Of a DNA stretch of 64,000 bases, positions 22,725-35,800 are shown in pieces (the first letter of the stretch is position 1; the number at the start of each line of letters is the position of its first letter). Below the pieces are notes generated by a model. That model did no database searches. It saw nothing but the letters and a program-made list of their open reading frames with translations, and had not been told where the DNA came from. Where the stretch lies: contig BRXU01000003.1 in NCBI GenBank assembly GCA_030267565.1, positions 7,477,001 through 7,541,000 of the forward strand. Reading direction: 5' to 3'. The translations under genes were made by a program, and so were the position numbers. The DNA is from Pleodorina starrii. Taxonomy: Eukaryota > Chlorophyta > Chlorophyceae > Chlamydomonadales > Volvocaceae.

Positions 22725-25700
22725 GTGGGGGTGGTGAGTGAAATGCGCTGTTGGTACGCGTTGCAGAAGGCTTGGGAGAGGGGGTCCTGGGTTGGGTTTT
22801 CGGGGTCGGTGGCTTGGGCGGAGGAGGAGGGTGTTAAGCTGCAGGCGGCGGCGGCGACTGGCGGGAGGGTGCTGCTTGTGTGGCTGGCGATTGCTGTGCA
22901 CCGCACCTGCCGGATGCGTACATGTATGCATGCATGTAGGTACCTCGGCGGGCGGCATTTTGCCCGGCAGGGCAAGAACAGCAGGAGATTTCCGCGGCCG
23001 GAGCGAGCGCCCCGCGGCGGCAGAGTGGGTCGTTGAGGTGGTGTGGTGGTGGAGGATTGGCGCGTTGCGCGCGGGGCTGGGGCCATCGGGCATCGCGGTA
23101 ACGCGAGGGGCCAAGCCGAGGCCGGAGGGCCACCCGCGCTGCCCGTCCGGGCGGCCGATCCCTGCACCACGCGCAGTGGTTTGTTGTACGCGCGGGGCTC
23201 CCGTGAAAGCCGTGCGAAGCGCTGGGCCACGAAATGGCAGCGTGCTGCGGAAAGCTCTGGACGACCGGCGAAGTCCCGGTGTCCCGTATGCGCCTGTCCT
23301 GCCAGTCAGCTGCCCGCCTTTCAAGACACCCTAAGCAGAAACCCGATAGAAAAGCAGCTCTTCGCTCTTAAAACTTCCCACAGTGATTTAGAAGGGACCG
23401 CATGCAGTTGCCGTGCCCCCAAAACGTTGACTCCCATGCAAGCGAGTAGAGTTTCAACTCCTGGCATATAACTTTCATAAATACCTCGCACCTGACTGCG
23501 ATCACGCTTTCTGAGCGTGCGATGCAACTCACCTTCTTCCGCGACTAGATAGCTACTCCTCCAGAGTTGTCTGCATTCTGCCTTCAGCTACAAAATCTTG
23601 GATGCCGCTGAACACGATTCAATTAGGCTTTGCGACGTTCGCGACCTGGTAGGCAAAACCAATTGTATCGTAACTGAGCGGTGCCAAGACTGTAGTTATT
23701 AATTTGGATGCCCAACACTTGTAAACTTCTTTGCAAATGCTTTGCATGGACACATCAGAACGATCCACCTGGGCCCTGGGGAACACGTCAACAAGGACGG
23801 ACCGTACGAGCTTCAATACACACGGCACTAGGGCACTTACCTGCTCCAACCTGTGTTTTAACCTTAACCATCACGATTAAACGCTTCATACTTGACGTGT
23901 AATATACACAATTCTGAAGTCTGCTTGTATTATATGCGCTGCACTTTCGAACGATGAACACGTTTCTCCAAAGTCCAAACCACATTCAACGATCATTCGC
24001 CCGGATGAGGAAGTGTGCAGATAGAGCATGTTCTTTACAGAAAATTTGTAAGGCGACTCAGTCCACTTGGCGCTTTTTGCCCCGCCAAAGGACCCTAGCT
24101 AGTCTTGGCTGGACATGCGTTGCGCGACTTCCAACCTGCAAGGCGTTGTCAGCCACGCACCGCCGCATCACCTGCAGGGCGGCGCATGGAGCCGAAGCGC
24201 TGCAGAGCCGCATTTCCCAGGGGGCATGGCAATTGCCATCAGCTTCCGTGTGGAGTGAAGCCTGGGGAAGTGGGGATTGAAGACACACGTTCATACCCCG
24301 CCCCCCCTCCATTCCCTTCGTCACAGGTTCTGACAGGATGCCCTCACAAGAGCAGCGCAGTGCAGTGCAGTGCAGCGCCGCCGCAGTGTACTGCACGCAC
24401 GAGGCGGGGTCCGGGCCAGGGCGCTGCCAGCCGCCCAGCCCTGCCAAAACGCGTTCGACAGCAGGCTCGGGACATGGCAAGTTAGCGGGTGGTACCGGTG
24501 TAAAGAGAATTCCGCAGCGGAGAAGGAGACGGCGTGGTGGTACTCGCGCTGCCTGCGCGGTGAGCACGGCTGCCGGCAGCACTAATGCGCCGTGTCACGC
24601 GGAAGACGGCGCTGGACGGGTGGGTGGGCGGTAGAGTAGCGAAGGGCGCCGGACGCCTGCGCCTCGGGCGGCGGCCGGCAGGGATGGCAGTCGCGATGGC
24701 GGGCACCGGAGAAAATAAAGGAACTGGGGAGTACTGACCGTCAGGGAGATGAGCGAGGCTTGGCGGTGTGGCGCCTGGTGGCGCACCCTAAAACCCGAGT
24801 TCAACCACCGGTGTGCCCGCCTAGGGGCCTGCGTGTTACAGCTTACAGGCGGCGGACTGGGTGTGATACCGCCCGGCAATGGTTCCGGAGCCGCACTTCG
24901 GCCTGTCGTCACACAGGTGCATGGCCCGCTGGCTCTGCCCACCTACCAACCAGGCCTGGAGCCCTGTTGTTGATTGTCGTACCAGCCACAACAACATGTC
25001 GTACAAGTCGTACAGCCCAGGGCGCTGTGTCACGCACGCGGCACATCGTGACAGGCCCAAGGGGCTTGGCATGTCCCATGCGTGTTGGAGGCTGGTGTGG
25101 CGTGGCTTTCGGGTGCGGGGCGGAATCGCGTACTGGCGTGCAGTGGCAGCTCCTCGCAGCGAGGCCCGTCCGCCTTTGTGAGGCGAAGGCCGGCTGCGGC
25201 CCGGGCTGGAAGACACGATGGTGGGTTCAATGCGGGGCTTGGAGAATGCATGTGCGCGTGCGTCGAGACGAGGCGGAAAGCTCCGGTCTGGTCTGGTCTG
25301 GTCTGCGCTGTCGTATTTTGGAAAACGGCTGCGGGCTGGGCAGCGGCTGCAGCTACGGGTGCGACAAGTCTAGCGAGGCGCACGGGGGGAGGCGCACGCG
25401 CACCTATCCAAGCGAGCGACGCGTCCAAGGGAGTGGCATGATTGCACGAGGCCGTTCAGTGCATGCCTTGTTCCGCAAACGGGGCGACCGTGCCTACGGC
25501 GGCCGTTGCCGGAATACGAATGAGCGTACCTGACAAGTTTGCGGCTCGGCCCGTTCTTCGCATTCTACGCACCCGTGGGGATCAACATCATGTCGTGATA
25601 AAAATTGACAGTGTTAGTTTCCTGACATTTGGTGCTGTCGAGCCTGCGCACTGTCGCACCGCGCAATAGCGCGATGTCGTAAGTTTACGTGGCCGGGCGG

Positions 25701-26760
25701 GCGTGCATCGTACTTTAGTCTATTACTCAGCATTTTCCTGAACGTCAATGCTGTGGAGAAGATTCCGCAGCTCCTTACTAGGTGGGGCCAGGGAGAGACG
25801 AAACAGGCGATGCTCAACGGGCGGGGCTCAACGTACCGTGCGTGATCACATACGGAGGGGCCACTGGTCTAAATGCCATGCGAGTTACTCTGGCGGCGCC
25901 TCGACAGGATACAGGCGCCGTTGCTAACGTCCTGTATGCAGTGCGTTCTCCGTGGTACACGGCATACATTTTAGACCTTTTCGTACAAACCTGGGATTCG
26001 CAAATCCACGTGTCTGCATTTGACATCCAACTTGCAAAAAGTATAAAGCAGCCGATGTTCACCTAGCGTCACTCAATTATACTTTGGTTAGAAGATTGCT
26101 TACATCGCTTTGCGGCGCCGGGCAGTTACATCAGCCTCACAAGCAACCAGCGGTACCAAAATCCGCAACAGCACAAGCATTGGACAGGCTAGCCAATCCG
26201 AGGCTAAACTTTTAAAACCCATTAATTCTCGCATTGAGTTCTAAGTCTAGAGTACAATTGTCACTTTTGTCTGTCGAGGAGAGCAGCAGTCGTACTGTAC
26301 TTGCACTTGTCGTTTTAACGTTTAACTCTGCCAGCCTGCAAGGCCGCACACAGGTATTTGCTTGAATTATTTATGGGTGGTCTGCCGAGTAAACAACCAC
26401 TCAGTCTGTGTGCACTGAGCTCCCAACAACGACAATACGGTATTGGTTTTGAATCTGTTCGTCGTTGAACGAAACACAGGAAATTGCGTTGGTCTTCTCC
26501 TCGGGACATTACGCTAAATGGCCGCATCTATGGAGGGCTGCAGGCATCCAGGTGCGAGTGGGAGTTTCGGGGTTAGCTTCATGGGTGCCTTCAGAACTAC
26601 TTCCTGAGCCGCCGCGGTCACTGCTCCCTCTTTCCCTGCTTTGACAAATTAAGTGTGAAGCGTGGATAACACTCATCATGGTCCGCATTTCCACTTAGGC
26701 CTGATGCAGCACTAGAAATTGTTCGCAATCGCCCCCACTCTGTTCCCGTGCTGCTGGGGA
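22725..26760. other. Long divergent intergenic region
   Basis: About 4 kb between two divergently oriented starts. It should hold the FAM135 5' UTR and promoter on the minus strand and those of the gene at 26761 on the plus strand. Open frames here show no domain, no splice support and ordinary repeat content. A CCGCAGCGG-type motif (ATTCCGCAGCGGAGAAGGAG) is at 24508-24527. I see no RNA gene or transposase. Confidence 0.5.
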
Positions 26761-28531
26761 ATGCCGAAGAGCAACTGTGCCTTGCTCTGTGTAGGGAGCG
26801 GCATACTTGTGGGAGGGCGTAAGGATCGCCGCGCTTCGTTAGTCATCCAGGCGACAGCAGCGCAGCTTGCCGACCTACACGCGGACGCAAATCGCAGCAG
26901 CGCGCTAATGTCGGAGCTGGAGATGTTGTTGTCGGCATCGCAGGCCGCCTCTGGCTCCGTTGGCTCCGTGTTTGCCTCCGCAAACTTCATCGCAGCGCAG
27001 CCGTTGGAACTCTCAGACCCAGACGACGACGACGACGACGTCGACAATAACGCCGTCCAGGAGTACGACGAAGATGCCATGGACGCTGCCATAGAGGACG
27101 TAAGTGTCAAGTCGGTTGTGTTGCGTGCTCTCGCGGGGACTTCGAGCTCACGGCGTTTTAGCGTGAGGCATCACAACACACTCCTGTCGCCGGTCTCCCT
27201 CCGGTCCCTATTGTTGTGGTTGTTACAGAGGGTCCTTATGTGAAACTGATCCATCAGCTTGTGGAAGCCTCGGCAGGGGTTCGCGGGAGCGCCACTATGT
27301 GGCGCAAAGGTGTCGAGATGCGGGGAACCGAACCGACCTATGGGCAGCCCAAAACCACAGGATTCACTTGCCCCTCGACAACTACTATCGAGCCACAAGT
27401 TGCAGTAACGACCAAACCCAAGCAGCGGCGACGCTGAAAAGCAACCCCACCTTTCCTCTCCCGTGCTGCTGAACCGCCGCCGGTGCCGCTCTCCACGATT
27501 CCATTCCCTTCCATTCCACTCCCTCTACCCCCCACTCCCCCACCCGCACTTTCCGCGCCACGATCCCCGCGCCATCCCCCATCCTCCGTGCCTGCCACCC
27601 CACACCTCTCCGCCCCCTTCACGCTGCGCAGCTCTCCCGCCTGCGTCTCAAGACGCTGATCAGCAAGGGACGCACTTCCTCCGTCATAACCGTCGGCGGC
27701 GGCAGCGGCGTCCCAGATGGTCCCCTCTTCATCTCTGGCACACACGCCAGCATGTCCGCCCGGCCCGGCTATGCGCCGCCATCACCGCTCACCTACACCG
27801 CCGCCGCCGCCGACAGTAACAACAGCCGCCGCTCGCTGTCCAATTCCAACATGCGCGCCGCCTCGTTCAACGCAGCTCGCAGCGGTCCCTCCCAGAATGG
27901 TCTCAAGTCAGTCAACAGCTCCGGCCCGCCCAGCGGCGCCGCCCCCCGCAACAACACTCACAGCGGTTGTGGCGACTCACCCGGGCGGGAGCCCCATTCG
28001 CCGCGGGTCCTCCAGGCCCCCGCGGCGGGAAGCGGCGAGCGCCGGTCAACCTTCTTTGCGTGGGTCTCCTCGCGCTCGCCCACGCGTCGTTCGTCGCGCA
28101 CCACCGAGACGCCGGCAGCGGCAGCGCCGCCGCCGCCACCGCCGCCGCCGCAACCGTTGGTTGCGCACATTGTGCGCCGCCGGTCTTCGACGCGCGATGT
28201 GACGGCGGCGCCGGTGGCATCGACGTCACCGACGCCGCGGAGCCCGTTGCGCATTGAGCGACGCGCGTCGTCGACGTCGTACGGCAGCTTCCTGCCGCGG
28301 CTCGGCCACCGCGAGTCGGACTCGTCTGGGGCGGCGCTGTACGGCAGCGGCGGCGGCGGCGGCAACGGCACCAGCTTCAGCGGCGGCGGCAGTCGCACGA
28401 GCAACAGCGGCACCGGCAGCGGAGGCGGAGCCGCGCCGTCGGGCACGGCCGCTGGAGGCGGTGGTGGCTTAAGCGTCAGGTGGGGCGGGCTGATTGGCAG
28501 TACTCGGTCGGCTCGAACCCTCAAGGGGTAG
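26761..28531 (+). CDS. Hypothetical Ser/Gly/Ala-rich protein
   Basis: I do not recognise this protein. Minimal model: exon 26761-27099, with a strong donor (GAGGAC then GTAAGTGT), and exon 27632-28531, with acceptor CTGCGCAG; the two join in frame. A possible short middle exon beginning at 27231 (PYVKLIHQLVEASAG) is open and protein-like, but I found no donor that keeps the frame. The first part has QATAAQLADLHADANRSS and an acidic run (DPDDDDDDVD). The second starts LSRLRLKTLISKGRTSSVIT and then becomes Ser-, Gly-, Pro- and Arg-rich, with RRSS/RRAS sites that could be phosphorylated. No signal peptide or transmembrane segment is obvious. The start ATG 26761 is the first in frame. Function unknown. 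Confidence 0.55.
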
Positions 28532-31500
28532 TGTGGGCAAGGAGCACCGCAGCCGCTGTGCCCTTCCCGTTGTCGGGTTTGCAGTAACCGCGCCACGGCG
28601 ACGTTTCAGGCATTGGCACGGCAGGGATTCAGAAGTACGGGGAGCGTGCGGGGGCGCCTGGTCGTCTTGTGGTGGTGGTGGTGGTCTGCGGGGTTGGAGG
28701 AAGGGATTGGTGGTTTTCGGTTTTCGGATTTGGGAGGTCATCAGTTTTGGGGAAGGGGTGGACAGACGAATGTATGTATGGATCGATGGATGGATGGGTG
28801 GGTGGGGAGATTAATAATGGCCATGGGGGGCGGGGGGGTTGGGGGGAAGGACAGAGATGGACTCGTTCGTGAACTGGAGTAGTTGTTCACTTCACTGACT
28901 GCAATGGGGTTCTGCACTTTCCAACGCTTTCCAAATCAGGTGGCTAACTGACACTCACGCAGGGACGCACTTGCTAACAATGAGAAAAAGAGGGTGGACT
29001 CTTGCTAAGCTGATTGCGCCATCAGGCGCATGTTCGGGGGTGGTGGTGGTGGTTGGCGACGACGTGCGAGCGGAGGCTGTTAATGGGCGGATAGAGGGCG
29101 GCAGGCGGTCTGACGATCTGATAGGATCTAGCGCGGCCCTGGATGGCCCCCCCCTTGAGGCTGAGGACCCCATATTGGGCAATGGGGCTGCGGCCCCGGC
29201 GTGATGATGAGTCGTTTCCAGAATGCCCGCTCGGTGCTTCATTCATTCTTCTGATGCAGACAGACGATGGGCGTTGTGGGTTTTGTGGACAGCGCCCGTA
29301 GTAAAAGGAGCGCTGGACGATGCTTTGCGGGAGGAGGAGTCTCCGCGTCCGTTGTCAAAAAGTTTTGAAGCCACGTGGGTCGGAGATTCGGTCCAAACGT
29401 GTTTTTTTGCGTGGATGGGAGGAGGGGGGGGAGGAGGGGGAATCGCAGCGCGGCGCGGGGCACGGGGGCGGATCCCCGGGCCCACGTGATTTCGCGCGAC
29501 GGAGTGCAGACGCACACGGGTGGTTGTCTGCTTGCCTGCGTAGCGCCTCTGCGGATGGCTTCTGCTTAAATACGCCTAAAGCTCGACCAAAGACTCGGCT
29601 TTATCACTTTTGCATTTCATAATAATGGCGGGGTCGCTTGTGCGGCTTTTGTGTACATGGATGCGCCTGTTATTAGTTCTGCAAACTTCTCACATCGCTG
29701 ATAGAGCCGATGGTGCATCGCGATTGGGGAGAGCTGCACTATAAGTAATTAGGTCATTCATCTTTTGGATTTGGATTTGGATTTGTAAAGTTTGAATTTG
29801 GACAGGGGCATTCATGGACAGCTGCAGTCCGCCAGGTTAGCGCGTTAGTTCGGTAAAGGAAGGACGTTTATGGTTAGTATTGAATGGCTTCATCCTGGTT
29901 TGGTTGCGGAATGGTGAGAGTGATTACAGCTGCGAGTTTGGGGGACTTTCCCCCGTGTCTGGTTTGGCAAGCCTCTGTTGCCTCTGTCTTGGGTACTGGG
30001 CCTTTGCTTTATCGAGCGCACAAGCCTCTTCACGTGGCATTTGACCAAGTGGAGAGGCCTGTGTGCACGACAATGGTACGAGCGCATTACGACACTTTTG
30101 CGGGCGAGACCGATGCCGTTCGGGGCAGGTGGGGCTCTTCGGCTACGCGGATTATTCCACGTGCGAAAAGGCGGGCAGGCGGACTTTTAACGGACTTGAA
30201 CGGAGGAGGGCTTGTCTTTTCACGGACGAAATGTTTACCATGGTGCGGTGCGGTGTGTTGCGCTGTGAGTCGGCCGCGGTGTGCCGCCTTAACCCACCCA
30301 CCACGTCGTGCGATCGTCGGTGGCAGCGGGTGTAATGCTTGGGCGGAGCAAAGGCTACTCGCCGCGTTACAGCGGGCCAGAAATGCGTGGAGGCTTGGGG
30401 GATGCCGCATCGATGGGCGGTCGGTAGCAGAGCTGTAACAGTGGTTGCAGTGGGCCTAGTCATGACCCCCGAAGGTTCGTTTGGTGGGCGCAGCCAGCGG
30501 GCCTGGTCCGGCGGGAAGCAGCGGTGAGGCGTCCCGTCCTGGGGCCGAGCGTCTGCGCTCTGCATTACCCAGCTTTGCGACACCCAGCTCTCCTGCGGCG
30601 CTTCAGGAACCGGACTCGGGACGTTTTTGGCCGCAAGTGATATAACATTATTCATTTTGGGTTGATCTCTCCTTGGAAGTGGGGTCCGTGGTTGCCCCTT
30701 GCTTTTGTCCTTTCTGCTTCTCAACAGACCGACCGGCCGAGATGGCTATCGGGCGGGCTTGCGTCGTTTGGGTTCGGTCCGGTTGCGTTTCTGACATCGT
30801 CGATCTTCATCTCCCGACTGCCATCTCTTTTGCGTACCGTATTTGGCCTTTTGCCATCGCTGTCATCGCTGTCGTCTGCGTCTGCGATACTTTTTGCGAC
30901 CGTACGGCTGCAGGCCACTACTCAATAATTCGGTTTGACAGTTCACCAAGAGTACCGCTGTTTGTGTGTTGAGTTTTTGGTAGCCGTTGTTGTAGTAGTA
31001 GCGGTTGTGATACGTTGAGCTCTAGAAACTCCCGTGGTGGTTACAGTAGGGTGCTTTTCGTGGGAATCTGTGGATGCACGTCCGCGCATGGGTGCGATTT
31101 TGCAAACTCTTCGCGCGCGCGGCCCTTGAAACGAGCATTCAAACTAAGCGGGTCCACACACCGCATGGGGCGCATTCCTGGGGCATCAGATCCTCAGCCA
31201 GCGAATGGGCGGGACGCTCTCCGCCTCCGCGGGCCCCGGCGCCCGTGCGCCTTCCGACGCCTCAACGCCTCTTGCCTAAAGGATCCCTCTTCGGCTCTGC
31301 GTTTTCGGGACACAGGGACAGAGTTTTGGTGCGTGCGTTTTGGATGGATTGGATTGGATGGATGCGTTGGATTGGATTGTGTCTGCTGTGTGAGGGTTAC
31401 GTGACCAGGTGGCGGGTGATGGCGTACGGGACCGGATGGTTTGGGTGCCGTGCCGGGCACAGAACCGTGCCGTGAGGGCCAATACCAATACACGGGTTGG

Positions 31501-32802
31501 GTTGGCGGGGCAGCGGGGAGCCGTGATGGTGGGGATATGCCATCACGTGGGCGATCAGCGGGTGCGGCTCCTTTCGTTAAGCCGTTTACATGTCGGATCA
31601 GTCGTAGCAAGTCGGTTATCTGTCATCACTCATCAGGCATTTGTTCTTGCCACCATGCCATTGCGCAGCATTAAGGGGGCGAACACCCCCGCCCGCCTCT
31701 TCCTGACCGGGCGGGCTGTGGCCGGCCTTCCTCTCTCGACAGCGTTTGGGACACCAGGATGGCACGCGGCGCTTGGGCGCCTCGCGCTCAAGCAGTCAAG
31801 GGAGGGTGAAAATTCACCCGCCCGCCCGCCACCGTACCGGTAGCTCTATCAACAATGATCCGTCCATGGCCGCCCTCCCCGGGCGGCGGCGGCTTGTACG
31901 AACCCCACCTCACCCGCTCTTATGCGGAACTTGTAACGCACACACACACACACACGGACACATACCCATACACACACGCAGCCAGGCCCTCGCCCCTGCC
32001 CCGCGTGGCTGCGGCCGGAACCCAGTCGGTACCGTTGCCTTCACTTGCTATCCTGGCTGTGTTCACCAAGGTCTAAAAGCGCCGGTGTCGCTTCTTAAGA
32101 ACTCCGGTCCTTGCCCCTCCATGGCGCTGAGAGGGCGGTCCTCCGCTCCTTTCGGTGTGTTTGGTGAGTGCTGCTGGGTCCGTTTGCCAGCATCGCCTCC
32201 GTTGCTTGGCTGGCGTCCGCTGCGGTTCGTCCCATCCCCGCCCCTCACGTCGCGGTGGCACGCCCACGACTGCCATCGCCGTCTGCCCCTTAAAGTCTTA
32301 AAAAATAAGACGTTGATCATGATTTGTGATGTGTTCCGTTTACAAGATCCATACTGACCATACACGGTCCTTGTCCATACAAAACGGTACACAGTCCATA
32401 CATGAATCCATACACGACCGACCAGGGCTGGGCTCGCGCCGTACATATGCGCGCCAAGCAGCCAGAGCTGCCGGCTTGCAGAGCGCCAATACGGATTCGA
32501 CTGGACGCACTTGCTCAGATTAGGTCTGATTGAGTGCCCAGTCAGGTCCTTGACGATATCGCCTATCGGGGTCCAGTACGATACACAGATCGGCCGCGAC
32601 TATCGGTACCGCTTGGTAGCGCGCACACAACCTTGTCCGTTGGATTATCTGCTGCGCCGCTTCCATCGCGTATATTTTTAGGCATCTTGGCGGCGAAGGA
32701 AACCTTTTGAGAGCTTGTTTTCGGCGCACGTGTCATCAGAAATGCCGTTGTCGCTGTCGTTGTAACTGTTTATCGCAACGCTGCTCTTCCTGCGCGGTGT
32801 CC
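28532..32802. other. Intergenic region with no recognised gene
   Basis: About 4.3 kb. Contents seen: GGTGG-rich tracts at 28665-28690 and 29035-29055, a GATTTG microsatellite at 29765-29787, a 41-bp deleted solo LTR at 30331-30371, GGATT repeats at 31345-31380 and a CA run at 31936-31954. Open frames are short and have no family signal. Confidence 0.5.
30331..30371 (-). mobile_element. Internally deleted solo LTR of the TRIM family, with target duplication
   Basis: Starts TGTAATGCTTGGGCGGAGC and matches the first 31 bp of the 102-bp LTRs at 55146 and 55525 with one mismatch. It then jumps to an LTR-like end (CGTTACA). It is flanked on both sides by GCGGG (30326-30330 and 30372-30376), a 5-bp target duplication as expected for LTR element insertion. 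It keeps TG...CA ends. Strand is given by comparison with the full element. Confidence 0.75.
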
Positions 32803-35800
32803 ATGTTCACTTCGAAACACTTATCGGTCCGGCCAAACTTCCTAGTGCCGAGACCGGCCCCGCAAGTTCCAGTCCTACCCCTACTATGTAACCCGAAGGA
32901 AGCGCTGTGGACAGGAGTGGCTACACGAGTCGCATCTACGAACCGTGTCATGGAGAAATGCATACAGGGGTCAGCAGTTAGAGGACCGTCTTTGCCAGCG
33001 CTCGCCATGGCGCGGCGCTTTGGCCGTCAACGGAATAGCAGCCCGGCGCCAGCATCAGCTTGCAGTCATAAACATCTTCAATGCGCCATGAGGCAGCACT
33101 GTGGCGATAAGCTTGGGCTGCGTCACCGTTGCGCGGCTGCAGCTGTGTCGGGCGTGGGGAATTCCTACAACAATCATCACCACCACCATCATCACCATCA
33201 TGGCAATGACCGTGAGCATGATGGTCATGGCGGCCACAATCATGGCCACTGCCATGCTGGTGGTCATGACCACGACCATTACCCGGACAACTGGGCGACG
33301 CGTGCGATGCGGCGCATCGGGCTGGTTCAGCTTGCATCTCGCATTGAACACTCGGGTCCACTTGCTGGTAGGTATGGGAAACCCCGTCATGGCTCCAACC
33401 ATGCCGTCGGTTGCCATGGACTTCGCCAACCTGTGGCCAATTTCCTGATACTCTGGTCGGGCTTGAATGGGGGCACATTAGGCATGGCCTGGCTGGGAGG
33501 GAGTTACTTCCCCGGGGGACTGGAAACGCGCCGTTGAATCCGTTGGCGAGAAGGGGAAGGGGCTGGCGGCACGGCTTGTGCGGCAGGAGCCTACTGGGAC
33601 TTCGGAGGTTGTGCAATGTCGCATGCGTGTGGGCGCATCGTGTTGTTCTCGTCCGGGGATCGTAGTCGACAGGCGTTGGCGAGTTTGAGGGGCGGGGGGG
33701 GGGGGCCCGCACGGGGCATAAGCTCGGGGGGGAAGGAAGATCTTGGGTTGGGGACAGGACCCGGCACACGGCGCACGGCGTGTAACACTCCCTCCCCCGG
33801 GCCACTCCTGGCGTGGAGCAGCCGTGGTGGTGCCTCCGCTGCCCAGGCATCACCCGCCGCCCCCTTTCCCAGGCCCCCTCCCGCACCCCAACCCCTCCCA
33901 CCCCTCCCCCTCAACTCTTCCCTTCCCCCCCTTCCCCTCCCCCCTGCCCCCCGCTGCAGTTGCCTCCATCCTGTGCTTCCTGCTGTCGCTGCTGGCCTCC
34001 CTGCCCCTGGTTTCGGAGCTGCTGAGCGAGCGGCTGGCTGCCGGACTGCACGCCGCCGGGCTGGCGGGCACCTACCTGCTGTCGGGTCTGCCCCAGGTCG
34101 TGTCCTCGGTGGCACTGGCGGCGGGGGGGCAGCTGGACACACATGTGCTCATGGCGCTGGCGGTGGTGGCGACACTGTACCTGGGGATGGCGCAGGAGGT
34201 GGGGCTTTTGGGGGTTGGAGGGGTGGGAGTTGGAGGGGGGAGAAGAGTGTGGGAGTTTGAGGGGTTAGAGGTGTTGAGCGCTCGAGCCCCGGTCTGCGTC
34301 CTGTCCGTGGGGTGAGGTTGGGGCGGGGAGGGTGTTTGCAGGGAGGGTGGCTTGCTGCGACACCCGTCGGGGCGCCGCTCGGCCCGGAATGAGGCAGCGG
34401 GAGCCGTGTCGTCGTCGTGTTTGCCCGCTCGACAACGACGACGACGACGACCCAGAATGTTATAAATTGACCCATGGGTCTGCTGTGCTGCGTTCATGCT
34501 GTGCTGCAGGGTGCGCTGCTGCTGCTGCTCTTCCAGGTCTCACACTTCCTGGAGTCCAAGGTGAGGGGGTTGGGGGAGAGGTGGGGGCGGGGTGGGGTTG
34601 GGTGGGGTGGGAACGCGGGGTGGGTTTCCTCCGCGCTGACGGAGGCGTAGGGAGAGGTGCCCGGGAAGAGGAGGAGGAGGGGGAACGGAAGGGGGACGCA
34701 TGGTGCCGGGGCGAGGGGGAGGGGGTGAGAGGCGGGGAGGGGGGGAGGGGAGGACACCAGTCCACCTGATGTCCAGTCGGGGGTCCGCAGCCCGCAGCAT
34801 TCCATTCCGACAATACCCGCACGCGCATCTGACTCCCAGGGATAACACCCGGCCCCCCGTCCCACGTGCCCCCGCCCCCCGCGCAGTTCACCTCCCGCGC
34901 CCAGGGCTCCCTGGAGCGCCTCCTCGCCGCCATGCCCGAGCGAGCCACACTCGTGCAGATGAGCGAGAGCCAGACACACCAGCACCAACACCAGCACCAG
35001 TCACCGGCTCCTGCCGCCGCCGCCGCGTCAGGGCCCGGCCAGAGCGAGGGCGGCAGTGGCCCTGGCGGGGGTGGTGGTGGCGGCAGCGGGGGTGGTGGCG
35101 GTGTTGGTCCCGACCTGTCGAGCTGTGTGGAGGTGTTGGCGGAGGAGGTGGAGGTGGGGCAGCTGGTGCTGGTGCGGCCGGGGGAGCAGGTGAGGAATGG
35201 GGAGGGGGGCTGGTGCGGAGAGGGGGGTGGGCCTGGCGGAGTGCGGGAGGTGGGGGGCGGGGGTTGGCTGCAGGAGGGTTTGAAGGCTGGCTGCCCCGCT
35301 CCCGTCGCCCGCCTGCCCTGCCCTGCCCTGCTAGACCGTTCCTAACCTCCCCGCCCCTCCATTCCGTCCGCCCCCCCCACCCACCACCCCCTTATCACTC
35401 CCTGAACCCCCTTATCAAGGAGCGTATCACTCCCTGACCCCCCCTGAATCGACCTACCTACCTGCCTACCCGCAGGTCCCCCTGGACGGCGAGGTGGTGT
35501 GGGGTGTGGCCTCCGTCTCCTCGGCGCACATCAGCGGCGAGAGCGCCCCCGCCCGGGTGGCCCCGGGCGACTGGGTGCCCGCGGGGGCCCTGTCTGCGGA
35601 CGGTGCACTGGTGGTGCGGGTCACGGCGGGGGCGGAGGACTCGACACCGGCGAGGATTGCCCGCATGGCCACGGAGGCGCAGGTGGGAGGGAGGGGGGGG
35701 AGGGGGGTGGTTTGGGGTGGTTTGGGGGGGGGGTTCTTGGGGGGGTTTGGTGATGCCGAGGATGAGGTACTGGTTGGGATCCATCAGTGCCCTGGGGTGA

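Noticed and set aside
22738..23334. 198-codon plus-strand frame upstream of FAM135
   Set aside because: No domain, no ATG context, and it overlaps the expected FAM135 5' UTR; likely chance in GC-rich DNA.
33055..33901. Minus-strand frames opposite HMA1 exon 1
   Set aside because: Shadow of the CAT/CAC-rich His region; the plus-strand frame fits HMA1 and splices correctly.
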